Below are positions 17,120 to 23,783 of a DNA stretch of 50,645 nucleotides, one piece after another. The stretch covers positions 1-50,645 of the forward strand of contig JAZNHT010000019.1 in assembly GCA_045577175.1 (NCBI GenBank), in the 5' to 3' direction. Every line of letters begins with the position of its first letter. Positions within the stretch are counted from its first letter, which is position 1. Source of the stretch: SIG701 sp045577175 (GTDB lineage: Bacteria > Bacillota > Clostridia > Oscillospirales > CAG-272). A program made the position numbers and the translations under genes. The notes below the pieces were generated by a model, which saw only the letters and a program-made list of their open reading frames with translations, made no database searches and was not told the origin of the DNA.

Positions 17120-17180
17120 AGGCGGTCTTGAAAACCGTTTGGGGCAACCCACGTGGGTTCGAATCCCACACCCTGCGCCA
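17094..17180 (+). tRNA. tRNA-Ser (UGA)
   Basis: An 87-nt class-II tRNA. Acceptor GCAGGGT pairs with ACCCTGC, anticodon loop CTTGAAA gives TGA, a long variable arm (TGGGGCAACCCA region) precedes T-loop TTCGAAT, and discriminator G plus CCA are encoded (17178-17180). It is followed by a terminator. Confidence 0.96.
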
Positions 17181-17213
17181 TAAAGAGGCTATAAAAAAGA
17201 TATAGCCACAAAA

Positions 17214-17238
17214 AACCTCGATAATATCGAGGTTTTTT
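17214..17238 (+). terminator. Intrinsic terminator after tRNA-Ser
   Basis: The perfect 9-bp stem AACCTCGAT/ATCGAGGTT with loop AAT continues into TTTTTT. A smaller hairpin (GGCTATA/TATAGCC) lies just before it. Confidence 0.9.
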
Positions 17239-17422
17239 GCTGTTTTCGGGGCAAATTTGCCGTGTAAATTTTTTTGCAAAAATATAGATATAAAATAGGT
17301 GTTTCCCCATTCTGTAATGATTTGAACCACCGTAAAACGAAATATCACATCACTCGGCGCATGGAAGTAGAAAACCATGCGCCTTTTTTGTTTGCTCAAA
17401 ACCACACGAAAGGACAGAATAA

Positions 17423-17995
17423 ATGCTCCCCCAAACCGATCTTAATCAAATAAAAGCGAAAGCCAAACTGTTCCTAATGCTCGACCTTCAACCGGTTGAA
17501 AAATTCCCCTTCATTGTCAAACATCCTTTCACCGATTCGAATTACACACTCGATAAAGACAGCGGAGCACTTGTCAATCTCTTGGAAGACGATGCTGCCC
17601 TTGAACGATGGCGAACACAGATCGCAAGGCAAATTGAATCAGCAGACAATGTCCATCGAATTTCAATGATGCTCACCAAATCTTATCGGTCAGCGTTTTT
17701 GAAGTACACGATGGAGTATATGGATGTCAAAGACTTCTCGGAATATCTCTCAGACTATTGGGTATCCACCGAATCTCCAAATTCCGATCCTAACTTCAGC
17801 AAGAAGCAGTTCGTCAGACTCTTCTCCCAGGCAGATAAACGGTACTTGATGACCGGAGAGGAATACAAACAGTATCTGCTACTCCCCGATACGCTGACCA
17901 TCTACCGAGGTGTTACTTCACACAATGCCAAAAACATCAAAGCACTGTCATGGACGCTGGATCGGAATATGATTGGACAAAAATCAATAGTTTAG
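17423..17995 (+). pseudogene. Truncated mobile-element protein, unknown function
   Basis: A 190-codon ORF with lower GC than its surroundings. The end of the recognisable part (LPDTLTIYRGVTSHNAKNIKALSWTLDRN) resembles a protein common in prophages and conjugative elements of Bacillota, in which this motif is normally followed by a further catalytic-looking segment. Here the frame switches after SWTLDRN to a short unrelated tail (MIGQKSIV) and stops, next to a recombinase fragment on the other strand. I read it as cut by a deletion near 17970. The precise start (ATG 17423, GGACAG upstream) seems genuine. Function unknown. Confidence 0.6.
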
Positions 17996-18021
17996 CACTT
18001 TTTTCTTCTTATCCATGCTCA

Positions 18022-18663
18022 TCACAGCTCTTGTACTACCTCGTACCCACCTTTGAAGATCACTTTGATACGCTCAGCATTTTCTACCACCACACATTCG
18101 AGTGTCTGCCGAATCAGTGTGTCATCGTACTCCATCGGATGATTTTTCAGTCCATCGAGGATCGTGAGTATTTCGTCAAGTCTTGACTGCATATTCTCTT
18201 GTTCTTGACTCATATTGTTTGCTTCATCGAGCTTTTGCTGAAGAGTCTGTTTTTCGAGCATCAGCTCGGTCATTTTATTTTCATCGAAGTCGCCATCGCT
18301 TGATACAGCTTTGAGCATCTGCTTGAATTCTGCATCGATTTCTGCGATTCGTATTTGCATTGTAAGGGTGTCATCCTCGGTCTGATCAGTTTCCATAGCC
18401 ATTCCGAGATGCATTTTCAGCGTTTGGAGTACAGACATGTTTTCCTGAGCCTGTTCCATGATTGCTGTCATGATAGATTCATGCAGTACACTTTCGTCAA
18501 TGGTTGGGGAGTTATGGCAGTAGGTTTTGCCGAAGTCAAGACGGCTGATGCACCGCCACACAGCTTTTTTCTGACCCTTTATCGTCCATGTGCATCGGCG
18601 GTACGGTGTTCCGCATTCTCCGCAGACAAGGAGTTCGGTCAGTGCATATTTGCTTGAATATAT
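18022..18663 (-). pseudogene. Large serine recombinase, C-terminal fragment
   Basis: About 213 residues of the C-terminal half of a large serine site-specific recombinase: YSSKYALTELLVCGECG starts the zinc-ribbon domain (C-x2-C then C and C-H near KTYCHNSPTID), followed by a long coiled-coil (MTELMLEKQTLQQKLDEANN) and ending VIFKGGYEVVQEL. The N-terminal catalytic domain with the active serine is missing, so it cannot recombine. The open frame runs on upstream to 18717 only because it passes through arsC sequence in the wrong frame. It is the residue of an integrated element. Confidence 0.85.
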
Positions 18664-18889
18664 CGGGTGACGGAATCTTGTCAAATGTCTTGCTGAACTG
18701 TGTATGCTCCATATCAATGCCGTAGAGCTGTTTCATCAGCCGTACTGCATCTTGGTTGATCTGCGGCTTTGTTTCTGTTCCCGCTGAGTAAAAGTCAAAT
18801 TCGTCACCTCGCAGATATTTACCGAGAGCTTCGGCAATCTGACTGCGGCAGGAATTGTGTACGCAGATAAAGGCTATCTTCTTTTTCAT
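18664..18889 (-). pseudogene. arsC: Arsenate reductase (thioredoxin-coupled), C-terminally truncated
   Basis: The first 75 or so residues of an ArsC of the low-molecular-weight phosphatase type, starting MKKKIAFICVHNSCRSQIAEALG. The P-loop CVHNSCR (C-x5-R) is intact, but the sequence ends after FDKIPSPDI near 18664, where the serine recombinase fragment begins. The two C-terminal cysteines needed for the intramolecular disulfide relay are lost, so the product should be inactive. The frame continues with unrelated residues to a stop at 18536. The start at 18889 lies one base after the thioredoxin-like gene's stop, showing it was the third gene of the arsenic operon. Confidence 0.85.
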
Positions 18890-18890
18890 A

Positions 18891-19268
18891 TCAAAAATCC
18901 AACTTGTGCAGAAGTTTTTCAACGTCTGCTACCTTTAACACCTTGCCCATGGATACAACTTTTTCGTTTACAACAAGGGCGGGCATTCTCATAACACCAT
19001 ATTCCATCACGTTTGCCATGTCGGTAATATACTCAACCTCTACGGACAGACCCATGTTTTTAGCCGCCTCTTTTGCATACTCGTACTGCTGATGGCAGGA
19101 TGCACAACCTGCGCCCAATACCTTGATGCAACAGATACCGTTTACCTCTTCGCCGCAACATTCGGTTACAAGCTCTTTTGCTTCACTTGTCGGACAACCA
19201 CCGCTGCAAGAACAAGCTGGCGTCTTCTTTTCTTCTCCCTTTTTCTTTCCAAAATTAAATAATGCCAT
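18891..19268 (-). CDS. Thioredoxin-fold small redox protein with Cys-rich N-terminus
   Basis: A 125-residue protein. The N-terminal third is cysteine-rich (ACSCSGGCPTSEAK, TECCGEEVNGICC). From about residue 48 a glutaredoxin/thioredoxin-like fold carries the active-site pair in GAGCASCHQQYEYAKEA, with the cis-proline region MRMPALVVNEKVV. Such proteins accompany DUF318 permeases in metalloid operons and probably supply electrons or hand over the metalloid; that role is inferred. The start overlaps the permease stop by 14 bp and is downstream of it in the operon. Confidence 0.85.
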   Translation of the reverse strand: MALFNFGKKKGEEKKTPACSCSGGCPTSEAKELVTECCGEEVNGICCIKVLGAGCASCHQQYEYAKEAAKNMGLSVEVEYITDMANVMEYGVMRMPALVVNEKVVSMGKVLKVADVEKLLHKLDF

Positions 19269-20301
19269 GGTTATAACCTCCGTTTATCATAAAAATTAAA
19301 GGCTGAATTAAATTGAAGAAATAGCCTACGATAATGATACCGATTGTGCATATCGCAATGAAAATGCTCAGCAGTTTTGGTTTAACTGCCTTGCGGAGCA
19401 TAATCATTGACGGCAATGAAAGAGTGGTAACACCCATCATAAAGGACAGCACGACACCGAGTAATGCACCCTTTGCAAGTAGTGCTTCTGCAATCGGAAT
19501 TGTGCCGAAGATGTCCGCATACATAGGAATACCTGCAACGGTAGCAAGGATAACACCAAACGGATTATTGTCTCCAAGCACTTTGACAATGAAATCTTCG
19601 GGAATCCAGTTGTGAATGATGGCACCAATACCAACACCAATAAGAACATAAGGAGCAACTTTTTTAGCGGTGGAAACAACCTGTTCCCATGCATATTTCA
19701 CACGGTCTTTGAAGTGCAATTCTTCCTGTGGAACATCAAGCGAATGTCCTTTACGGATATATTCCTCAACTTGATTTTCAAGATGTAACTTCTCAATCAT
19801 CGTGCCACCGATAATAGCAATAACCAACCCAAGAAGCACATAGAGAACTGCAACTTTCCAACCAAAAATACTCATTAAGAGAACGAGACTTCCAAGGTCA
19901 ATCATCGGAGAGGAAATGAGGAACGAGAATGTAACACCAAGCGGAAGTCCTGCACTTGTGAACCCAATGAACAAGGGTATAGAGGAGCAGGAGCAAAATG
20001 GTGTTACAGTTCCAAGCAGAGCTGCCACGATATTTGCCCCTATTCCATGGAATCTGCCGAGGATTTTCTTTGTTCTCTCCGGCGGAAAGTAACTCTGGAT
20101 ATACGAGATAATCATTATCAACACACCAAGCAATACCATTATCTTGATGGTGTCGTAAATAAAGAACTGAACACTTCCGCCAATACGACCTGTGGTGTCC
20201 AGACCACAAGCATTCAAAATTGTGCCAATCAACTGATTAAGCCAGTTCATACCCAGGATTTCTCTTTGAAAGAAATCCCATGCTGTTTTTAATGTTTCCA
20301 T
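19255..20301 (-). CDS. DUF318/ArsP-type permease
   Basis: A 348-residue membrane protein with about eight helices in two halves. The signature TPFCSCSSIPLFIGFTSAGLP lies near residue 100; its cysteines are conserved in ArsP/YraQ-type permeases, some of which export trivalent organoarsenicals. A cytoplasmic loop (residues 165-210) separates the halves, and AGIPMYADIFGTIPIAEAL marks the second half. Location downstream of an ArsR regulator and before arsC supports a metalloid-efflux role. Substrate (organoarsenical, arsenite or another thiophilic ion) cannot be decided here. Confidence 0.88.
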   Translation of the reverse strand: METLKTAWDFFQREILGMNWLNQLIGTILNACGLDTTGRIGGSVQFFIYDTIKIMVLLGVLIMIISYIQSYFPPERTKKILGRFHGIGANIVAALLGTVTPFCSCSSIPLFIGFTSAGLPLGVTFSFLISSPMIDLGSLVLLMSIFGWKVAVLYVLLGLVIAIIGGTMIEKLHLENQVEEYIRKGHSLDVPQEELHFKDRVKYAWEQVVSTAKKVAPYVLIGVGIGAIIHNWIPEDFIVKVLGDNNPFGVILATVAGIPMYADIFGTIPIAEALLAKGALLGVVLSFMMGVTTLSLPSMIMLRKAVKPKLLSIFIAICTIGIIIVGYFFNLIQPLIFMINGGYNHGII

Positions 20302-20338
20302 GTAGAAAACCTCTCTTTCATATAGTTATATTGAAATG

Positions 20339-20352
20339 TATCTATATATAGA
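20339..20352. promoter_or_regulatory. Candidate ArsR operator upstream of the permease
   Basis: The palindrome TCTATATATAGA (20341-20352) sits about 40 bp upstream of the permease start. The 11-mer TATCTATATAT (20339-20349) is shared with the operator at the arsR promoter (20722-20732). Confidence 0.55.
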
Positions 20353-20389
20353 CTTTAAGGGAAGTCGTGCGGAAAAGTTTTGACTTACC

Positions 20390-20698
20390 TTACTTTTCAC
20401 AACACGACTTGTTTTCGTATCCACAATCAAGGGATGTTAGTTCCTTTAAGCAATCCGCAGCAATATTTGCTCCCTCTGCCGAGATGGAGTAGTGCATCCA
20501 CTTGCCCTCTTTGCGACCAACTACAATACCGGAGTCACAAAGGATCTTCATATGGTGGGAAAGCGTTGGTTGGGTAACATTGAGTTCCTCAAGCATTTTG
20601 CAAGCGCACTTTTCGCCGCTTCGGAGCATCTTCAAAATACGAATACGATTTTCATCGCAAAAGGCTTTAAAGATCAATGACGTTTTTCTTTCGTCCAC
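20390..20698 (-). CDS. arsR: ArsR/SmtB family transcriptional repressor
   Basis: A 102-residue winged-helix regulator. GEKCACKMLEELNVTQPTLSHH contains both the metalloid-sensing Cys pair (CAC, matching the ELCVC motif of ArsR) and the recognition helix, followed by HMKILCDSGIVVGRKEGKWMHYSIS, the wing. The C-terminus adds CGYENKSCC, possible extra ligands. I choose the GTG at 20698 because GGGAGG (20712-20707) lies 8 bases before it; the first possible GTG (20707) overlaps that site. It likely represses itself and the permease operon until arsenite or antimonite binds. Confidence 0.92.
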   Translation of the reverse strand: MDERKTSLIFKAFCDENRIRILKMLRSGEKCACKMLEELNVTQPTLSHHMKILCDSGIVVGRKEGKWMHYSISAEGANIAADCLKELTSLDCGYENKSCCEK

Positions 20699-20712
20699 TC
20701 GAAACACCTCCC

Positions 20713-20728
20713 ATAGATATTTATCTAT
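20713..20728. promoter_or_regulatory. ArsR operator palindrome
   Basis: ATAGATA-TT-TATCTAT, a perfect 7-2-7 inverted repeat directly after the -10 of the arsR promoter and before its ribosome site, ideally placed for autorepression. Confidence 0.75.
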
Positions 20729-20733
20729 ATATG

Positions 20734-20762
20734 ATTATATACAACACAGAGATGTTTGTCAA
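20734..20762 (-). promoter_or_regulatory. Promoter of arsR
   Basis: On the minus strand, TTGACA (20762-20757), a 17-bp spacer and TATAAT (20739-20734), both perfect. Confidence 0.88.
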
Positions 20763-20818
20763 TAGGAAACGATGAATTTTTACAGTAATGTCATCTTTGA
20801 AGGGGAATACTAATTTTA

Positions 20819-20847
20819 TGTGAAAGTTCAAATCCGATCACAAAAAC
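20819..20847 (+). repeat. Dispersed repeat, copy 1
   Basis: GTGAAAGTTCAAATCC followed by GATCACAAAAAC. It matches copies at 25804 and 26082 with one or two differences. It is followed at 20856 by a terminator-like hairpin. Confidence 0.8.
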
Positions 20848-20855
20848 TGCTGAAG

Positions 20856-20902
20856 ACACCATTGAAATCTGAACCCCCGAGTTCGGACTCAATGGTGTTT
20901 TT
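20856..20902 (+). terminator. Terminator-like hairpin after dispersed repeat 1
   Basis: The 10-bp stem ACACCATTGA/TCAATGGTGT encloses a 23-nt loop that can itself pair (GAACCCCCGAGTTC), followed by TTTTA. From 20903 to 21045 I see no gene; this is probably the flank of the IS remnant. Confidence 0.55.
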
Positions 20903-21045
20903 ATCATAAAACCCAGTATTTATGCGGCTTTTCGAGGTCGCAGTTTCTTTTTATCACTCGGACTAAAAACAGAAAAACTCAAATTTTGCAATCCAAAAAT
21001 TCAAAAACAATCCTTTTCGAACCCTGCAGTCTGACTGCACATGTC

Positions 21046-21250
21046 TTATAACTCCTCATATTCCAAGGCATATTCCTCTTCCTTCTGTGTCGGAGTCTTG
21101 TATTGCAGTTTTCGGTGCGGACGTTTGGTATTATAGGAATTTATTTACTGATCTGCTGTATTCCTAAAGTCTGCTCCCGAACAGTATTTTGTTTGCTGCA
21201 ATTCTTCGCAAAAAGAACGACTCCATGACTGAATTTTCAGATGGAACGTG
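21046..21250 (-). pseudogene. IS3-family transposase (orfB) C-terminal remnant
   Basis: On the minus strand, the end translates as YNTKRPHRKLQYKTPTQKEE and on to EEL-stop (TAA 21048-21046), the standard C-terminus of IS3/IS150-type integrase-core transposases. Further upstream ENSVMESFF matches the DDE region just before the catalytic Glu, but frame and spacing are broken between the two parts, so 60 or more residues are scrambled or deleted. The N-terminal half, orfA and clear inverted repeats are missing. It is an inactive relic. Confidence 0.75.
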
Positions 21251-21365
21251 TGAACGCGAGAACAAGTTAATGAGTGTACAAATGTATAATAACAATGCAA
21301 ATGAAAACTTCAATACCATTCTTGGAAAATCCAACATTATTGTTCGATATTATGAACGGTGAAAT

Positions 21366-21403
21366 TAAAAGCCTTGGCAGGGGGGAACTCCCTACCGAGG
21401 CTT
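21366..21403 (-). terminator. Terminator after the Mn-catalase pseudogene
   Basis: On the minus strand, a long stem (AAGCCTCGGTAGGGAG with CCCCCTGCCAAGGCTT, loop about 3 nt, with minor mismatches) is followed by TTAATTTC. Confidence 0.65.
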
Positions 21404-21444
21404 CTTATACGATTTATCTTGCTTATACCGATAGCGATTGTTTT

Positions 21445-22105
21445 TCACTTAAACGCCGGAGCGTGGGTCTCGCCCGTTGCAAAGGCATTCGGACCGGGAT
21501 CCGACATAGAAAAATACATTTTCGATGCCTTGGTCGTACCGAAGTCGCGATTTGAGCTGGTATTTTGCACCTTATTGAAGGCATCGCGGAACATCTGATT
21601 GTGGGCTTCCTCGCGATTGAGCAGGAAGTCGATAGTCTCGCGGATCTTTTTGTCCTCGATCTGGCGGTAGAGATATTCATAAACCACCTTGGCTCTCTGC
21701 TCGGATGCGATATTGGAAAGCAGATCGGCACAAAGATCGCCCGTAACGGTAACGTAATCGCCCGTCCAAGAATATCCTGAGAAATTTATGAGTCCGGGAT
21801 TAAGCCCGAGCAGGACGTGCGTCTGCACCTCGCCTGCCTGCACCTTTGTGGCATCCACGTCGTGACCGTTGAGGAGATTGATGGTCTCGCAACCATTTCC
21901 ATATGACCGAGCTCCTCGGCGGCTATGTCGAAGAAAGATCCTTGATCTCGGGATCTTTGATCCTGAAGCTCTGCGACATATACTGCATTGCCGCCTTGAG
22001 CTCACCGTTACCGCCGCCGAGCTGCTCCTAAAGCAGTACGGCGTACTGCGGGTTCGGTCTTTCGACCTCTACGGGATGAAATAACTGTTTTTCGTGTTTG
22101 AACAT
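21445..22105 (-). pseudogene. Manganese catalase pseudogene
   Basis: The degraded gene starts MFKHEKQLFHPVEVERPNPQ (ATG 22105, with GGAGG upstream) and covers nearly a full dimanganese catalase. Three lesions are visible. Codon 26 is TAG (22030-22028) where the family has Gln. A one-base loss near 21927-21932 breaks KDLFFDIAAEELGHMEM. A second one-base loss near 21885-21890 breaks VATTINLLNGHD. The rest is well preserved: QTHVLLGLNPGLINFSGYSW, LLSNIASEQRAKVVYEYL, then EEAHNQMF with metal ligands, ending HAPAFK. The decay is recent. It lay in line with the oxidoreductase gene upstream. Confidence 0.9.
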
Positions 22106-22170
22106 AGCAAATTTGACCTCCGTTTATGGATTTGATACTATTATTTCCCATAATGCGAGGGCATATACTG

Positions 22171-23481
22171 CTACATTCTTTTATCATCCGTCGCAGGATT
22201 GTCAATCAGCTCGCCGTGTTCGGTGAAACGCGAGCCGTGGCAGGGGCAATCCCACGTGTGCTCGGCTTTATTGTATTTGAGGGCACAGCCGAGGTGTGGG
22301 CAACGTGGTGCGGTTGGCGTGAGTAGCCCAACGATGGAATCAAAGGCGTTGACGGCAAGCTGTGGGCGAAAAATAGTGCGCGAGGGATCGAAAACATCGG
22401 CATAAGGATTGGATTTTCCTCTGACGAGATCACAGAGAATGTTGGCGGAAACCATTGCATTTGTCATCCCCCATTTGTTAAAACCGGTTGTCACGAAAAC
22501 GTCGGGTGTGGACTTGGCGTACTGCCCGATATATGGAATATCGTCCAGCGTCATGCAATCCTGCGTTGCCCACTTGCCGATGATCTCGGCGTTTTTGTAG
22601 TGCTTGCAGGAAAAATTTTCAAGCTCCTGCCAGCATCCGCCCTGCTTGCCCGTACGGTGACCACCACCGCCAAGGAGCAAAAGATCGTCGTAGCTTCGGA
22701 AGGAAAGTCCCGTGTTGCATTCGTCCACATACATTCCTTCTACGTTTTTTGCGTTTTTGAGCGCAAGAACGTAGGAACGGTGCTGATAGAGCTTCAATGG
22801 GTACAAGCCGTGTTTGTTGAGCATCGGGAAATGCGTTGCGATGATCAGCTTTTTGTAAGTGATCTCACCGTGGTTGGTGATTGCCTTGTACGGCATCAGT
22901 TCTATCACTTTTGTATGCTCGTAGATCGGCAGATCTTTCGCAATTGTATATAGGAATTTCAAAGGGTGGAACTGCGCTTGATCGCCCACGCACACCGCTC
23001 CTGCCACGGAAAACGGAAGCTCTTTTGCATTAGAAAACTCTGCTTTCACGCCGATACGGGCAAGGGATGCGACTTCATTTTCAATTTTTTTGCGGTCATT
23101 AAGAGAATAAACGTAGGAATCTCTCATTTCGTAGTCGCAGTCGATATTCTCACAAAGCCGGGCGTATTCCCTGCACGCTTTTTTCTGCGCCTCTGCGTAA
23201 AGCCGAGCCTTGTCGACTCCAAAGCGGCGTATCATTTTGTTGTAGATCAAACCGTGCTGCAGTGTAATCTTTGCCGTGGTGTTTTCAGTAATGCCCGTGC
23301 AGATTTCTTTAGCTTCCACAAGCATACAATCCACGCCTGCATTCTTTAGCTTGTAGGCACATAAAATGCCTGCGATCCCGCCGCCGATGATCAAAGCGTC
23401 GGTATTTTGATTGCTTTTAAGCGTATCAAACCGTACGCACGGCAGATCCTTTACCCAAATTGATTTGACATGATCGCTCAT
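22171..23481 (-). CDS. FAD-dependent oxidoreductase with C-terminal Rieske domain
   Basis: A 436-residue protein with two domains. Residues 1-365 are a glycine/D-amino-acid-oxidase (DAO) type flavoprotein: ALIIGGGIAGILCAYKL (FAD-binding GxGxxG, near residue 31), VEAKEICTGITENTTAKIT, and a C-terminal FAD contact VTTGFNKWGMTNAM. Residues 385-430 are a Rieske [2Fe-2S] domain, CPHLGC and CPCHGS supplying Cys-His/Cys-His ligands. The substrate is unknown. It overlaps a small upstream gene by 4 bp (ATGA) and is 65 bp before the Mn-catalase pseudogene, which suggests an oxidative-stress operon. Confidence 0.92.
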   Translation of the reverse strand: MSDHVKSIWVKDLPCVRFDTLKSNQNTDALIIGGGIAGILCAYKLKNAGVDCMLVEAKEICTGITENTTAKITLQHGLIYNKMIRRFGVDKARLYAEAQKKACREYARLCENIDCDYEMRDSYVYSLNDRKKIENEVASLARIGVKAEFSNAKELPFSVAGAVCVGDQAQFHPLKFLYTIAKDLPIYEHTKVIELMPYKAITNHGEITYKKLIIATHFPMLNKHGLYPLKLYQHRSYVLALKNAKNVEGMYVDECNTGLSFRSYDDLLLLGGGGHRTGKQGGCWQELENFSCKHYKNAEIIGKWATQDCMTLDDIPYIGQYAKSTPDVFVTTGFNKWGMTNAMVSANILCDLVRGKSNPYADVFDPSRTIFRPQLAVNAFDSIVGLLTPTAPRCPHLGCALKYNKAEHTWDCPCHGSRFTEHGELIDNPATDDKRM

Positions 23482-23660
23482 TGCTTGCTATCTACAAGAG
23501 AATTCACATATCGGTGCATCTCATCTCTGCTTTTTACAGTGTGTGTTCCCGCAATTATTGCCTGCTTTTGCTCCTCGCTGAGCGTCGCAAATTTCTGCAT
23601 AGCCTCGGGATTCATTGCCAGAGCCATGGCAAAGCCGACCGGCATTTCATCTTTCGTCAT
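23478..23660 (-). CDS. Small conserved clostridial protein, unknown function
   Basis: A 60-residue protein MTKDEMPVGFAMALAMNPEA then a helical region (MQKFATLSEEQKQAIIAGTH) and KSRDEMHRYVNSL. The ATG at 23660 has GGAGG 9 bases upstream; a longer frame to 23687 lacks this. The pattern (MPxGFxMALAMN, LSEEQKQ) is familiar from small hypothetical proteins of Clostridia. Its stop overlaps the oxidoreductase start, so the two are translationally coupled. No function can be assigned. Confidence 0.7.
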   Translation of the reverse strand: MTKDEMPVGFAMALAMNPEAMQKFATLSEEQKQAIIAGTHTVKSRDEMHRYVNSLVDSKQ

Positions 23661-23783
23661 CTTTTTACCTCCGATTTGTGATAACAATATTGTTTGTGAT
23701 TTTCAAGCTTTATATACTTGTCAAAATCTCGTATAGATCACTTCGGAAATGCCGAAAATAAAAGAGATAACGGAGGTGAAGAT

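Noticed and set aside
18022..18717. Intact 231-residue protein
   Set aside because: Its first 18 or so residues are arsC DNA read in the wrong frame; only the recombinase C-terminal fragment is meaningful.
21274..21598. Plus-strand frames at 21274-21555 and 21359-21598
   Set aside because: They overlap the terminator and 3' end of the Mn-catalase pseudogene in antisense and have no ribosome sites.
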